Origin: Clostridia bacterium
GTDB lineage: Bacteria > Bacillota > Clostridia > Christensenellales > Borkfalkiaceae
NCBI GenBank assembly: GCA_900766495.1
Contig: CAAFVM010000042.1
Span: forward strand, 1-13,863
Reading direction: 5' to 3'
DNA: 13,863 bases
The notes under the pieces were generated by a model. It did no database searches. It saw nothing but the letters and a program-made list of their open reading frames with translations, and was not told the DNA's origin. The position numbers were made by a program, and so were the translations under genes. Positions 5,671 to 12,475 of the stretch are shown one piece after another. The stretch's first letter is position 1. Every line of letters begins with the position of its first letter.

Positions 5671-8001
5671 ATGCTGTTTAAAAAACTGTGGCGCACTATA
5701 AGGCTTTATAAGGCGCAATTCATTTCGATGATAATTATGGTCACGCTCGGCATAGGCGTTTTCGCCGGTTTCAATATCGAGTGGATGAGCATAGAAAAAA
5801 ACACTACGAACTTTTTCAAACAATCGAATTTTGCCGACTACCGCATTTATGCTACCGGCGACGAGGGCTTTACACAAGCCGACGCAGATAAAATTGCCGA
5901 TATAGACGGCGTAAGCGCGGTTTCGAGGTTTTTATCGGTCGCGGTAAACGTTACATCCGACGCGGGCGACAAAGGGCAACTAGCACTTACCGTAACCGAA
6001 AACAAAAAGGTTTCTTCCTGCGTTTTAATAAACGGCGCGGCTTACGACGAAACCGACGCGGACGGCGTTTGGCTTTCCGATTCTTACGCAAACGCAAACA
6101 ACATAAAAGTGGGCGACAAAGTAAAACTCACCTACGCTCTTATAACCTTTAACTGCACGGTTAAGGGGCTTATAAAGTCGGGCGAATATCTTGTTTGCGT
6201 GCGCGACGAAACCCAGCTTATGCCCGATTACCGCACTTACGGTTACGGATACGTATCCCCCGCTCTTTACCAAAGCGTTTGGAACCGATTCGGCGAGGGC
6301 GAAACCGCCGTTTATCCGCAAATAAACGTGTTAAGCGGGCTTGCAAAAAGCGATTTCCGCAAAAAAGCGGAAGCCGCGCTCGGCAAAACCACTCTTATAA
6401 CGTCTAAAGAAGAAAATTCGAGTTATGCGGCGGCGGAAAGCGAAGCGCAAGAGGGTAAAACCATGGGTTCCGTAATTCCCGTGCTGTTTTTGCTTATAGG
6501 CATTTTAACCATGGTAACCACCATGCACCGCCTTACCGCGAAAGAAAAAACGCAGATAGGAACGTTTAAAGCTCTCGGTTTTAAAGACGGCAGAATTACC
6601 CGCCACTATTCCTCTTACGCGTTTGCGGTAGGCGTTATAGGCGCGGCGCTCGGCACTGCGCTCGGCTTCGGCATTGCTTATTTCCTGGTTAACCCGAACG
6701 GGTCTTTGGGTACTTATTTCGATATGACGAGCTGGCACCTCTATATGCCCTGGTTCGGCTTCCCCGTTATAATCGCACTGGTTGCGGCGCTTACGCTTAT
6801 AGGCTTTTTGTCGGTAAAAAGTATGCTTAAAGGCACCGCCGCCGACGCGCTCCGCCCCTACGCGCCAAAAAAGATGAAGCGTATGGCGATAGAAAAAGGC
6901 AAGCTTTGGCAAAAACTTTCGTTCGGCACAAAATGGAACATGCGCGACGTGGCAAGGCACAAATCGCGCACGTTGATGAGCGTTATAGGCGTGCTGGGAT
7001 GCGCTATAATTCTGGTAGGCTCGCTTGGCATGAACGACACGATGAACGCCTTTTTAAACGATTATTACGACGCTTCGATGAACTACGCTTCGCGCATTTA
7101 TCTTTCCGATAAAACCACGAACGACCAGGCGCTTGCGTTTTCCGAAATTTATTCGGGCGATTTAAGCGCGAGCGTTCCCGTAGAATTAAGCGAAAAAAGC
7201 ATTTCGCTCGACGTTTATAAATTGAGCGCCAACGCCGCCGACGTAAAAGTTAAATTTCCCGCGAAAAACGGCGGATTTATAAATCTTGCAAGCGACGGCG
7301 CGTGGGTATGCTCGCGTTTAGCCGAAAGCTTTAACATTAAGGCGGGCGACGTAATAACCCTTTCGCCCTACGGCAACGACGCCGACAAAAAAGTTACCGT
7401 TAAAGTTGCGGGGGTTATGCGCTCGGTTTCGGAAAATATAGTTATCTCTTCCGCCTATGCCGACACGCTTGCCAACCTTACCTACACTTACGATTCCGTT
7501 TACACAAACACGCAAAAAAACGACATAGAAAATAACTCGCTTATTAAAAGCATTAAGTCTAAAAGCGACGTAATGCAATCGTTCGATACCTTTACCGAAC
7601 TTTTAAAAATGTCGGTCGGCGTGCTTATAACCGCGGGCGTGGTGCTCGGCTTGGTAGTCCTTTACAACCTGGGCGTTATGAGCTATACCGAACGTTATCG
7701 CGAAATGGCTACTTTAAAAGTGGTAGGTTTTAAAGACAAAAAAATCGCGCGGCTTTTAATAGGACAAAACCTTTGGGTTACCGCTTTCGGCGAAATTGTG
7801 GGCGTGCCGCTCGGCGTGGCTGTTTTGAAATTTTTGGTAAAAGCGCTCGCTTCCGAATACGAAATGCTGCCCGTTGTGGGCTTCGGCTCGATAGCGATAA
7901 GCGTGGCTATCACGTTGGTTTTATCGCTGCTCGTCAGCCTTGCGGTTGCAAGAAAGAACAAAAAAATAGATATGGTTGAAGCGCTTAAAGGCGCCGAATA
8001 G
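5671..8001 (+). CDS. ABC transporter permease with two FtsX domains
   Basis: A 776-residue membrane protein built as two similar halves. Each has one N-terminal helix, a large extracytoplasmic domain and three further helices. The first half has a helix at about 17-36 and an FtsX domain at about 267-385 (helices near 267-283, 315-340 and 363-382). The second half has a helix at about 434-455 and an FtsX domain at about 647-770. Both FtsX domains carry a coupling-type segment, QIGTFKALGFKDGRI and EMATLKVVGFKDKKI. Eight helices in all, as in the BceB/YknZ-like and lipoprotein-export permeases of Firmicutes. The ATG at 5671 follows GAGGTGG at suitable spacing and begins with a short basic stretch before the first helix. 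The in-frame ATG 24 bases upstream lies inside the ATPase gene and is not needed. Substrate unknown. Confidence 0.93.
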   Translation: MLFKKLWRTIRLYKAQFISMIIMVTLGIGVFAGFNIEWMSIEKNTTNFFKQSNFADYRIYATGDEGFTQADADKIADIDGVSAVSRFLSVAVNVTSDAGDKGQLALTVTENKKVSSCVLINGAAYDETDADGVWLSDSYANANNIKVGDKVKLTYALITFNCTVKGLIKSGEYLVCVRDETQLMPDYRTYGYGYVSPALYQSVWNRFGEGETAVYPQINVLSGLAKSDFRKKAEAALGKTTLITSKEENSSYAAAESEAQEGKTMGSVIPVLFLLIGILTMVTTMHRLTAKEKTQIGTFKALGFKDGRITRHYSSYAFAVGVIGAALGTALGFGIAYFLVNPNGSLGTYFDMTSWHLYMPWFGFPVIIALVAALTLIGFLSVKSMLKGTAADALRPYAPKKMKRMAIEKGKLWQKLSFGTKWNMRDVARHKSRTLMSVIGVLGCAIILVGSLGMNDTMNAFLNDYYDASMNYASRIYLSDKTTNDQALAFSEIYSGDLSASVPVELSEKSISLDVYKLSANAADVKVKFPAKNGGFINLASDGAWVCSRLAESFNIKAGDVITLSPYGNDADKKVTVKVAGVMRSVSENIVISSAYADTLANLTYTYDSVYTNTQKNDIENNSLIKSIKSKSDVMQSFDTFTELLKMSVGVLITAGVVLGLVVLYNLGVMSYTERYREMATLKVVGFKDKKIARLLIGQNLWVTAFGEIVGVPLGVAVLKFLVKALASEYEMLPVVGFGSIAISVAITLVLSLLVSLAVARKNKKIDMVEALKGAE

Positions 8002-8111
8002 TTCGATAATCGCGTTATATCCCGACTTTCCTGTTTTATTATCGGTTGAACATTATTCGCTCGGCGTTCAATTCGCGCCCGCCCCATATAATTTTTTAAG
8101 GAGAAAATAAT

Positions 8112-8369
8112 ATGAAAAAAACTACTTTAACTATTGACGGAATGCGTTGCGGTATGTGCGAAGCGCACGTTTGCGACGTTATTCGCCGCAATTTCAACGT
8201 GAAAAAAGTGACCGCTTCGCATATTAAAAATCAGGCGGTGGTTATAAGCGATACCCCGCTCGACGCAGACCAACTTAAAAAATCCGTTTCCGACGAGGGC
8301 TATCGCGTAAGCGAAATTACCGTGGAAGAATATGTTAAAAAAGGTTTGTTTTCCTTTTTTAAAAAATAA
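8112..8369 (+). CDS. Heavy-metal-associated (HMA) domain protein, CopZ-like
   Basis: An 85-residue protein with an HMA ferredoxin-like domain over residues 3-70. The metal loop is DGMRCGMCEAHV, with C13 and C16 as the CxxC pair. The family usually binds Cu(I) or another soft metal and passes it to a P-type ATPase. No ATPase is nearby. Relative to CopZ (about 70 residues) it has an extra tail, EEYVKKGLFSFFKK, amphipathic and basic enough to touch the membrane. AAGGAGAAAATAAT precedes the ATG. It follows the ABC permease by 110 bases with a TATAAT at 8087-8092 but no clear -35, and an inverted repeat TTGAAC/GTTCAA at 8046-8071. It could be transcribed with the ABC genes or alone. The metal is not determinable from sequence. 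Confidence 0.88.
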   Translation: MKKTTLTIDGMRCGMCEAHVCDVIRRNFNVKKVTASHIKNQAVVISDTPLDADQLKKSVSDEGYRVSEITVEEYVKKGLFSFFKK

Positions 8370-8370
8370 T

Positions 8371-8496
8371 TTTTTTCTAATTCCCCGCGACGGGGTGTTA
8401 CTGTTGTTCAAGTATTGCTCCGCGAGGGTTAGGTTTTTTCTAATTCCCCGCGACAAAGTGTTTCTGTTGTTTAACTATTACACCGCGAGGGTTAGG
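8371..8496. repeat. 63-bp tandem repeat, two copies
   Basis: Units 8371-8433 and 8434-8496 both run from TTTTTTCTAATTCCCCGCGA to CCGCGAGGGTTAGG. The ends are well conserved and the middle varies. CCCGCG...CGCGAGGG makes each unit partly self-complementary. The first 21 bases are the exact inverse of 1628-1648. It begins one base after the HMA stop codon. The T-run and GC hairpin could assist transcript ending. Confidence 0.85.
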
Positions 8497-8504
8497 TTGT
8501 GCGT

Positions 8505-8849
8505 TTTGCCCTCCCCCTGCCATTCCGAGCGTAGCCGAGGAATCTCGTGGACACGAATGCGGCAGTTTGGCTCCCCCCCACACCATCATCTGAACGCAGT
8601 GAAGAATCCGGCGTAGCGAAAATAATTGTTTTTTATGCGGCTTTGCCTGGATGTTTCGACAAGCTCAACATGACAGAAAACTTTTTATGTAAATACCGTT
8701 AATCGACTTATACGCCAGTTTTCTGTAGGGGCGACCAGTGGTCGCCCGTTTTTTTGTTAGAGTTATCGAACAACTACTGTCATTCCAAACAGAACGTTTG
8801 CCCTCCCCCTGTCATTCCGAGCGAAGCCGAGGAATCTCGTGGAAACGAA
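8505..8849. repeat. Dispersed palindromic repeats (ATTCCGAG, CATGTTGAG and GGGCGACC families)
   Basis: 8505-8557 and 8797-8849 are direct copies, identical at 50 of 53 positions (GCCCTCCCCCTG then CATTCCGAGCG.AGCCGAGG). Between them are a CATGTTGAG-family copy (8650-8680) and the GGGCGACC element (8718-8747). All three families also occur at 1-260 or 1495-1600 in the opposite orientation. Translations of this area give the common artefact peptide CHSERSRGISW and should not be annotated as genes. Confidence 0.85.
8729..8755 (+). terminator. Repeat-borne intrinsic terminator
   Basis: GGGCGACC (8729-8736), loop AGT, GGTCGCCC (8740-8747), then G and seven T residues. It is a perfect 8-bp stem with a U-tract, carried by a dispersed repeat. 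It lies about 360 bases after the HMA stop and may end its transcript. A loop of three is tight but acceptable. Confidence 0.65.
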
Positions 8850-8874
8850 CCGTTCGGCTTGTTCCTTATTCTTG

Positions 8875-8898
8875 GCTTCCCCAAAGTTGCGGGGAAGC
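8875..8898. repeat. Hairpin element of a third dispersed family
   Basis: GCTTCCCC (8875-8882), 8-nt loop, GGGGAAGC (8891-8898): perfect 8-bp arms followed by TGGCGAGCATAGCGAGACTG. This resembles the GGGGAAG...GGCGAGC...GACTGAAGAG intergenic repeats often seen in gut Clostridia. That likeness is from memory of the family, not a search. No T-tract follows. Confidence 0.5.
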
Positions 8899-9027
8899 TG
8901 GCGAGCATAGCGAGACTGAAGAGGATTGTTGCAATTACTTTCACGTAAGCAATTACCTTTTCAATTAATAAGGATAATATTAATTATCGAACATCAATCC
9001 TCTATTCGTCATACTTTCAGCACCCCC

Positions 9028-9059
9028 CCCCATCGGCGAACAACCGAGGGGATTTTTTT
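9028..9059 (+). terminator. Intrinsic terminator upstream of marR
   Basis: CCCC-at-CGG (9028-9036), a 7-nt loop, CCG-a-GGGG (9044-9051), then A and seven T residues. It ends the repeat island 19 bases before the marR promoter, insulating that promoter from upstream read-through. Confidence 0.8.
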
Positions 9060-9077
9060 ATTATTACGCGCCTGCAC

Positions 9078-9106
9078 TTGACAAGCTTTTTTCATAATGA
9101 TATAAT
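9078..9106 (+). promoter_or_regulatory. Consensus sigma-A promoter of marR
   Basis: TTGACA (9078-9083), a 17-nt spacer, TATAAT (9101-9106). Both hexamers are perfect consensus and the spacing is ideal. Transcription would begin near 9113, about 30 nt before the marR ATG. Confidence 0.92.
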
Positions 9107-9124
9107 ATCTTTTAGTAAAAGATA
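9106..9124. promoter_or_regulatory. 19-bp perfect palindrome, candidate MarR operator
   Basis: TATCTTTTAGTAAAAGATA is a perfect palindrome with 9-bp arms around a central G. It begins at the last base of the -10 box and covers the start of transcription. MarR dimers usually bind palindromes of about 16-20 bp at just this place, blocking RNA polymerase at their own promoter. The protein-site pairing is inferred from adjacency. Confidence 0.75.
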
Positions 9125-9143
9125 ATTTTAGAGGCGACCTTAA

Positions 9144-9560
9144 ATGTTTAAAGAACTTGCAAACAAACTGACTTTCTTCGTAAAAAAATCAAGCGGAGAA
9201 CTTTCGGAAATAAAACGTTCGGGGCAAGGCGAAACAGGCGTGTTGCAAACTCTTTTAGAAAACGAAACCAGCCAAACGACAAAAAAGAACCTTTCGGCAG
9301 GAGATTTGTGCGCAAAACTGCGGCTTACCAGCGGAAGAATGGCGTTAACGCTTAAAAGCCTTGAAAACAAGCGCCTTATCGTTCGCTATTCAGACGAAAG
9401 CGACAAACGCCGAACCCTTGTAAAACTCACCGAAAAAGGAAGACTTTGCGCAGAAAACACCGAAAAACGCATTAGCGAAGCGGTTAACAAAATAATAGAA
9501 AAACTCGGCGAGAAAAAAGCCGCCGAATTTATTAATATGCTTGCCGCGCTTGCCGAGTAA
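9144..9560 (+). CDS. MarR family transcriptional regulator
   Basis: A 138-residue protein with the MarR winged helix. The recognition region is LSAGDLCAKLRLTSGRMALT (about residues 50-69), leading to LKSLENKRLIVR and the wing YSDESDKRRTLVKLTEKGR (82-100), where DKR and LT..G are the family hallmarks. Flanking helices at both ends would form the dimer interface. GAGG lies about 10 bases before the ATG. Its promoter carries a perfect palindrome over the start of transcription, so autorepression is likely. It is followed 100 bases later by plsY and then a glycosyltransferase in the same direction with no terminator between them. By analogy with the lipid-controlling MarR protein FabT it may govern membrane lipid genes. 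Ligand unknown. Confidence 0.92.
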   Translation: MFKELANKLTFFVKKSSGELSEIKRSGQGETGVLQTLLENETSQTTKKNLSAGDLCAKLRLTSGRMALTLKSLENKRLIVRYSDESDKRRTLVKLTEKGRLCAENTEKRISEAVNKIIEKLGEKKAAEFINMLAALAE

Positions 9561-9659
9561 AACTTTTGCGTAAGTAAAACTCAAAAAATCGGTAAAAAGC
9601 AAAAAAACGCTTAAAATCAAGTAAAAAAGCAAAAAATATCACCAAGGAGGACGAGAAAA

Positions 9660-10337
9660 ATGCAGGATTTTTATATTAAAAATTTTATAACTTTCGTATA
9701 TTATATACTGTCTATCGCGGCGGGCTATCTTTCGGGCAGCGTTTTGTACGGATATATTTTTCCTAAAATTATAAAAGGCGTAAACGTTTTCGAAGTTTCG
9801 CCCGACGGCAATGCCGGCACGACCAACGCGTTTAAGTACGGCGGATTTTGGTGCGGCGTTCTCGCCCTTGCAGGCGACCTGCTAAAAGGTTTTATACCCG
9901 TTCTTGTCGCTTCAAAGTTCATTCGCCCCGACGACTATTTGTTTGTTCCAATACTGCTGGCTCCCGTATTCGGTCACGCGTTCCCCGCGTTTTTTAAAAA
10001 GAAAGGCGGAAAGTGCATAGCCGTGAGCTTCGGCGCGTTGTTCGCAACGCCTGCGCATATAGGGGCGGGCGCGGCTTTGGCTGTGGCTTACGTATTCTTT
10101 TCTACCGTAGTGGTTTTCGACCCGCACTCCTTAAGAACGGTTGTAACCTATGCGGTATGGTCGGTTTTCTGCGTTATATTCTTCCCTGCGGCGGCAATAA
10201 AATTGACCTGTTTCGCTCTTTCTTTGCTTATTTTTATAAGGCATTATAAATCGCTTAAAGCCGAAAAGGAAGAGTTCGGCGTGCATGTGCTGTTCTTTAA
10301 AAAACGCAGCGAAAACGAAGCCGAAAAACGAGCTTAA
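9660..10337 (+). CDS. plsY: PlsY-type acyl-phosphate:glycerol-3-phosphate acyltransferase
   Basis: A 225-residue integral membrane protein of the PlsY family, which transfers an acyl group from acyl-phosphate to glycerol-3-phosphate, the first step toward phosphatidic acid. Motif 1 is SGSVLYGYIF (25-34). Motif 2 is SPDGNAGTTNAFKYGG (47-62, family GSGNPGATN), followed by GDLLKG (72-77). Motif 3 is GHAFPAFFKKKGGKCIA (105-121, family GH.FP.F..FKGGKGVA). Several hydrophobic helices fill the remainder. AAGGAGG sits 9 bases before the ATG. Deviations are D49 where G is usual, and C119 in place of the glycine of KGGKGVA. It also has a charged ~25-residue C-terminal tail beyond the normal 195-215. 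It may be a second, specialised copy rather than the housekeeping enzyme. Confidence 0.93.
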   Translation: MQDFYIKNFITFVYYILSIAAGYLSGSVLYGYIFPKIIKGVNVFEVSPDGNAGTTNAFKYGGFWCGVLALAGDLLKGFIPVLVASKFIRPDDYLFVPILLAPVFGHAFPAFFKKKGGKCIAVSFGALFATPAHIGAGAALAVAYVFFSTVVVFDPHSLRTVVTYAVWSVFCVIFFPAAAIKLTCFALSLLIFIRHYKSLKAEKEEFGVHVLFFKKRSENEAEKRA

Positions 10338-10538
10338 AAGCGACGAATTGCTTGTTTACGAACATATAGACGGACTTTTTATATAACAAACAGCCGTTAC
10401 GCAAACAAGCGACCAACAAAATTTTTTATAATCGGCAATAAAAACAAGTCGGTTATAAAAGGCAGAACCGAACGACAGACGTCTGAAAAATCAGTTATTC
10501 ATTAACGCGTTCGGGGCTGCTTAAAAGGAGAAAACAAT
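10338..10538 (+). promoter_or_regulatory. Structured intergenic leader between plsY and the glycosyltransferase
   Basis: Three self-complementary elements lie here. GCTTGTTT near 10350 pairs with AAACAAGC at 10403-10410. CAGACGTCTG (10476-10485) is a perfect 10-bp palindrome. CCGAACG (10468-10474) pairs with CGTTCGG (10508-10514), enclosing that palindrome. A TATAAT at 10427-10432 lacks a good -35. A weak separate promoter or a regulatory leader is possible. No small gene is evident. Confidence 0.3.
10524..10530 (+). promoter_or_regulatory. Ribosome binding site fixing a TTG start
   Basis: AAAGGAG ends 8 bases before TTG at 10539. No ATG or GTG lies at suitable spacing, and the protein's N-terminal GGGH loop requires the start to be here. 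Confidence 0.85.
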
Positions 10539-11699
10539 TTGAATTTTTTAATATTATCGTGTAAAACGGGGGGCGGACACGACGCCGCGGCAAACGCGCT
10601 GAAACAACGGCTCGAACTTGACGGACACGAAGCTTTCGTTTTCGATTATCTTACGTTACGAAGCGAAAACACGGCTAAAAAAGTGGGCAGCTTTTACGTT
10701 AAAACCGTACAGAACATACCGTCGGCTTTCGGCGTGGCATATAAAATCGCGTTGGCTTGGGCAAAACGCACCAGGCGTTCGCCGGTTTACGCTTTCAACA
10801 CGGCGATGGTTAAATATCTTAAAGAATATCTCGATAAAAACGCCTACGACGGGATAATTTGCACTCACCTTTACCCCGCCGAAACGCTTACGTCTATGAA
10901 GCGCAGAGGTATTCCCGTTCCTCCGTTCTTTTTTGTTTACACCGACTATACGACCATACCTTTCGTGGAAGAAACACGCGCCGACGAATATATTTCGCCC
11001 CACCCTGCGCTTGTTCCCGAATCGGTAAGCCGCGGACTTCCTCTTGATAAATTACATCCGTTCGGCATTCCCGTAAGCCCTAAAATCACCGAAAAGCGCG
11101 ACCAAAACGAGTGCAAACTCCATTTAGGTCTTGACAAAAACAAGAAAACCGTGCTTTTAATAGGCGGCAGTATGGGCGCGGGCAACCTTACTCTTCTTGC
11201 CGACGCGTTTAAGAAAAGCTCGCCCGAAAACGTGCAGATAGCTGTTATTTGCGGAAGCAATAAAAAAGTTTTCGACGAATTAAATCAAAAATATTTCGGC
11301 GACCCGCTTTTTAAAATCTTCGGTAAAACCGACGAAATGCCGCTGTTTATGACCGCCGCCGACGTTATTTACACCAAGCCCGGCGGACTTACAAGCACCG
11401 AAGCCGTAGCAAGCAGAAAACCTTTGGTTTTAATTTACCCCATTCCCGGATGCGAAACGTTCAATCGCGAATTTTTCGTCACTTTAAAAATGGCGGTCAC
11501 GGCGGACGAACCCGACGAACTCGTAGCAAAAGGCTTAAACCTTTTAACCGACGACAAAGCGCGGGAAACCATGATTAACGCGCAAATAAAAAACATAGAC
11601 GAGAACGCGACCGAAAACGCCGCGCAGTTTATAATAACACGCGTAGTAGAAATAAAAAAAGAACGCGAACTTGCCGCAAATGCAGGCGAGTTCGCGTAA
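10539..11699 (+). CDS. Diacylglycerol glycosyltransferase-like protein (GT28, MGDG-synthase/UgtP type)
   Basis: A 386-residue GT-B fold protein. The N-terminal acceptor domain starts NFLILSCKTGGGHDAAANAL, whose GGGH(11-14)..A.AL loop marks the MGDG synthase/UgtP group. The linker region has FVYTDYTTIPF (132-142) and PFGIPVSP (174-181). The C-terminal nucleotide-sugar domain has VLLIGGSMGAG (205-215) and the donor-site motif YTKPGGLTSTEA (278-289). The family moves glucose or galactose from a UDP-sugar onto diacylglycerol at the inner face of the membrane. Length fits. The usual acidic PG.E..N segment reads IPGCETFN (302-309). The start is TTG with a strong ribosome site. It follows plsY in the same direction, so PlsY feeds phosphatidate and this enzyme would cap diacylglycerol. 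The sugar and number of units added cannot be read. Confidence 0.9.
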   Translation: MNFLILSCKTGGGHDAAANALKQRLELDGHEAFVFDYLTLRSENTAKKVGSFYVKTVQNIPSAFGVAYKIALAWAKRTRRSPVYAFNTAMVKYLKEYLDKNAYDGIICTHLYPAETLTSMKRRGIPVPPFFFVYTDYTTIPFVEETRADEYISPHPALVPESVSRGLPLDKLHPFGIPVSPKITEKRDQNECKLHLGLDKNKKTVLLIGGSMGAGNLTLLADAFKKSSPENVQIAVICGSNKKVFDELNQKYFGDPLFKIFGKTDEMPLFMTAADVIYTKPGGLTSTEAVASRKPLVLIYPIPGCETFNREFFVTLKMAVTADEPDELVAKGLNLLTDDKARETMINAQIKNIDENATENAAQFIITRVVEIKKERELAANAGEFA

Positions 11700-11710
11700 A
11701 AATTAAAACA

Positions 11711-11750
11711 AAAAACGGGCGACGCCTTGGTTTACGCCACCCGTATTTTT
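11711..11750. terminator. Bidirectional terminator between convergent genes
   Basis: ACGGG (11715-11719) pairs with CCCGT (11740-11744), with further pairing inside (GGCG with CGCC). It is flanked by an A run on the left and ATTTTT on the right. It gives a U-tract on either strand and lies between the stop codons of the glycosyltransferase (+) and the TerB-like gene (-). Confidence 0.8.
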
Positions 11751-11829
11751 GCTGTTTTTATTCTTTTTTCGGCTTTTAGGCAAAAACGTTTCGCGCTTTT
11801 CGCCGTTTATTTGCCGAACTAAAAAGAAC

Positions 11830-12285
11830 TTAAGCTTTAATAAGCCTTTTAATATAGTTCTTTTCTTTTAAAGTAATTTTTCCGTCAACGCTCATAACGC
11901 ACAGGCACAGGCAAACAAGGTCTTCGCGCATTTCGTCGTCATCGTCGGCAAGGACTTTCATAAGGTCTTCGGTGTAATCGTGAACGGCTTTTTTAACGAA
12001 CTTGTTCTCTTTAAAAATGCCTTTAACCGATTCGTAATCGAAATCTTCGCCGAACGCGGCAACCAGCGACGGATAAATAAGCAGATATTCTTTCTCGTCA
12101 ATAACGCCGTCGGCGGCAACCGAGCCTACGATAAACGCGGCAAGCGCAACCACGGGGTCGAACTCGTCGGTTTCATACGCGTGCAGTTTAGCCAACACTT
12201 TTACCGATTTTGCGGCGAGCATAGCTCCCCTTTCTACGGGAGAAAGTTTTTCGAATTCGTTGCAAAGTTTAGTAAATTCAAACAT
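11830..12285 (-). CDS. TerB-like (tellurite-resistance family) helical protein
   Basis: A 151-residue all-helical protein with the two acidic repeats typical of the TerB fold: VAADGVIDEKEYLLI (56-70) and MSVDGKITLKEKNYIKRLI (131-149). In this family such D/E-rich turns bind divalent metal. No signal peptide or membrane helix is seen. AAGGAG in CGAAAGGAGCTTAAAAATG gives a clear start. A likely promoter on the minus strand is TTTACT (12422-12417), 17 nt, TATAAT (12399-12394). TerB domains occur in tellurite-resistance, stress and phage-defence clusters and as stand-alone proteins of unknown role. No ter genes are nearby, so tellurite resistance should not be assumed. It is convergent with the glycosyltransferase and divergent from a TetR gene. 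Confidence 0.75.
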   Translation of the reverse strand: MFEFTKLCNEFEKLSPVERGAMLAAKSVKVLAKLHAYETDEFDPVVALAAFIVGSVAADGVIDEKEYLLIYPSLVAAFGEDFDYESVKGIFKENKFVKKAVHDYTEDLMKVLADDDDEMREDLVCLCLCVMSVDGKITLKEKNYIKRLIKA

Positions 12286-12393
12286 TTTTAAGCTCCTTTC
12301 GGCGCGCCTCGCTTAATAACGCTTAAAGCATAAACGAAAAATGCCGTTTGCCTACGCGCGCTAATACGCCCCCTATTTTTTTTGTCCGCCTTT

Positions 12394-12422
12394 ATTATAT
12401 AAAAAAAGAGAAAAAAAGTAAA
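12394..12422 (-). promoter_or_regulatory. Predicted promoter of the TerB-like gene
   Basis: On the minus strand: TTTACT (4 of 6 to TTGACA), a 17-nt spacer, and a perfect TATAAT. It leaves a leader of about 100 nt. The region is AT-rich, so a chance match is possible. Confidence 0.45.
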
Positions 12423-12475
12423 GAACAAAATTCGATTGAGTGTCGATTTTTTAAAAAACTACGGAGAACCCGCAA

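Noticed and set aside
1..8900. CRISPR array
   Set aside because: The repeats vary, are spaced irregularly, occur in both orientations and have no cas genes. They are intergenic palindromic elements.
8332..8968. Several plus-strand frames encoding peptides such as CHSERSRGISW
   Set aside because: They come from dispersed palindromic repeats. This peptide is a familiar artefact of such repeats in many genomes.
8973..8988. GATAAT-atta-ATTATC as a Fur box
   Set aside because: The half-sites look Fur-like but the 4-base centre does not match the usual single-base spacing. It lies before a terminator rather than at a promoter, and it is not near feo.
11830..12285. Tellurite-resistance operon
   Set aside because: Only a lone TerB-like protein is present; no other ter genes accompany it.
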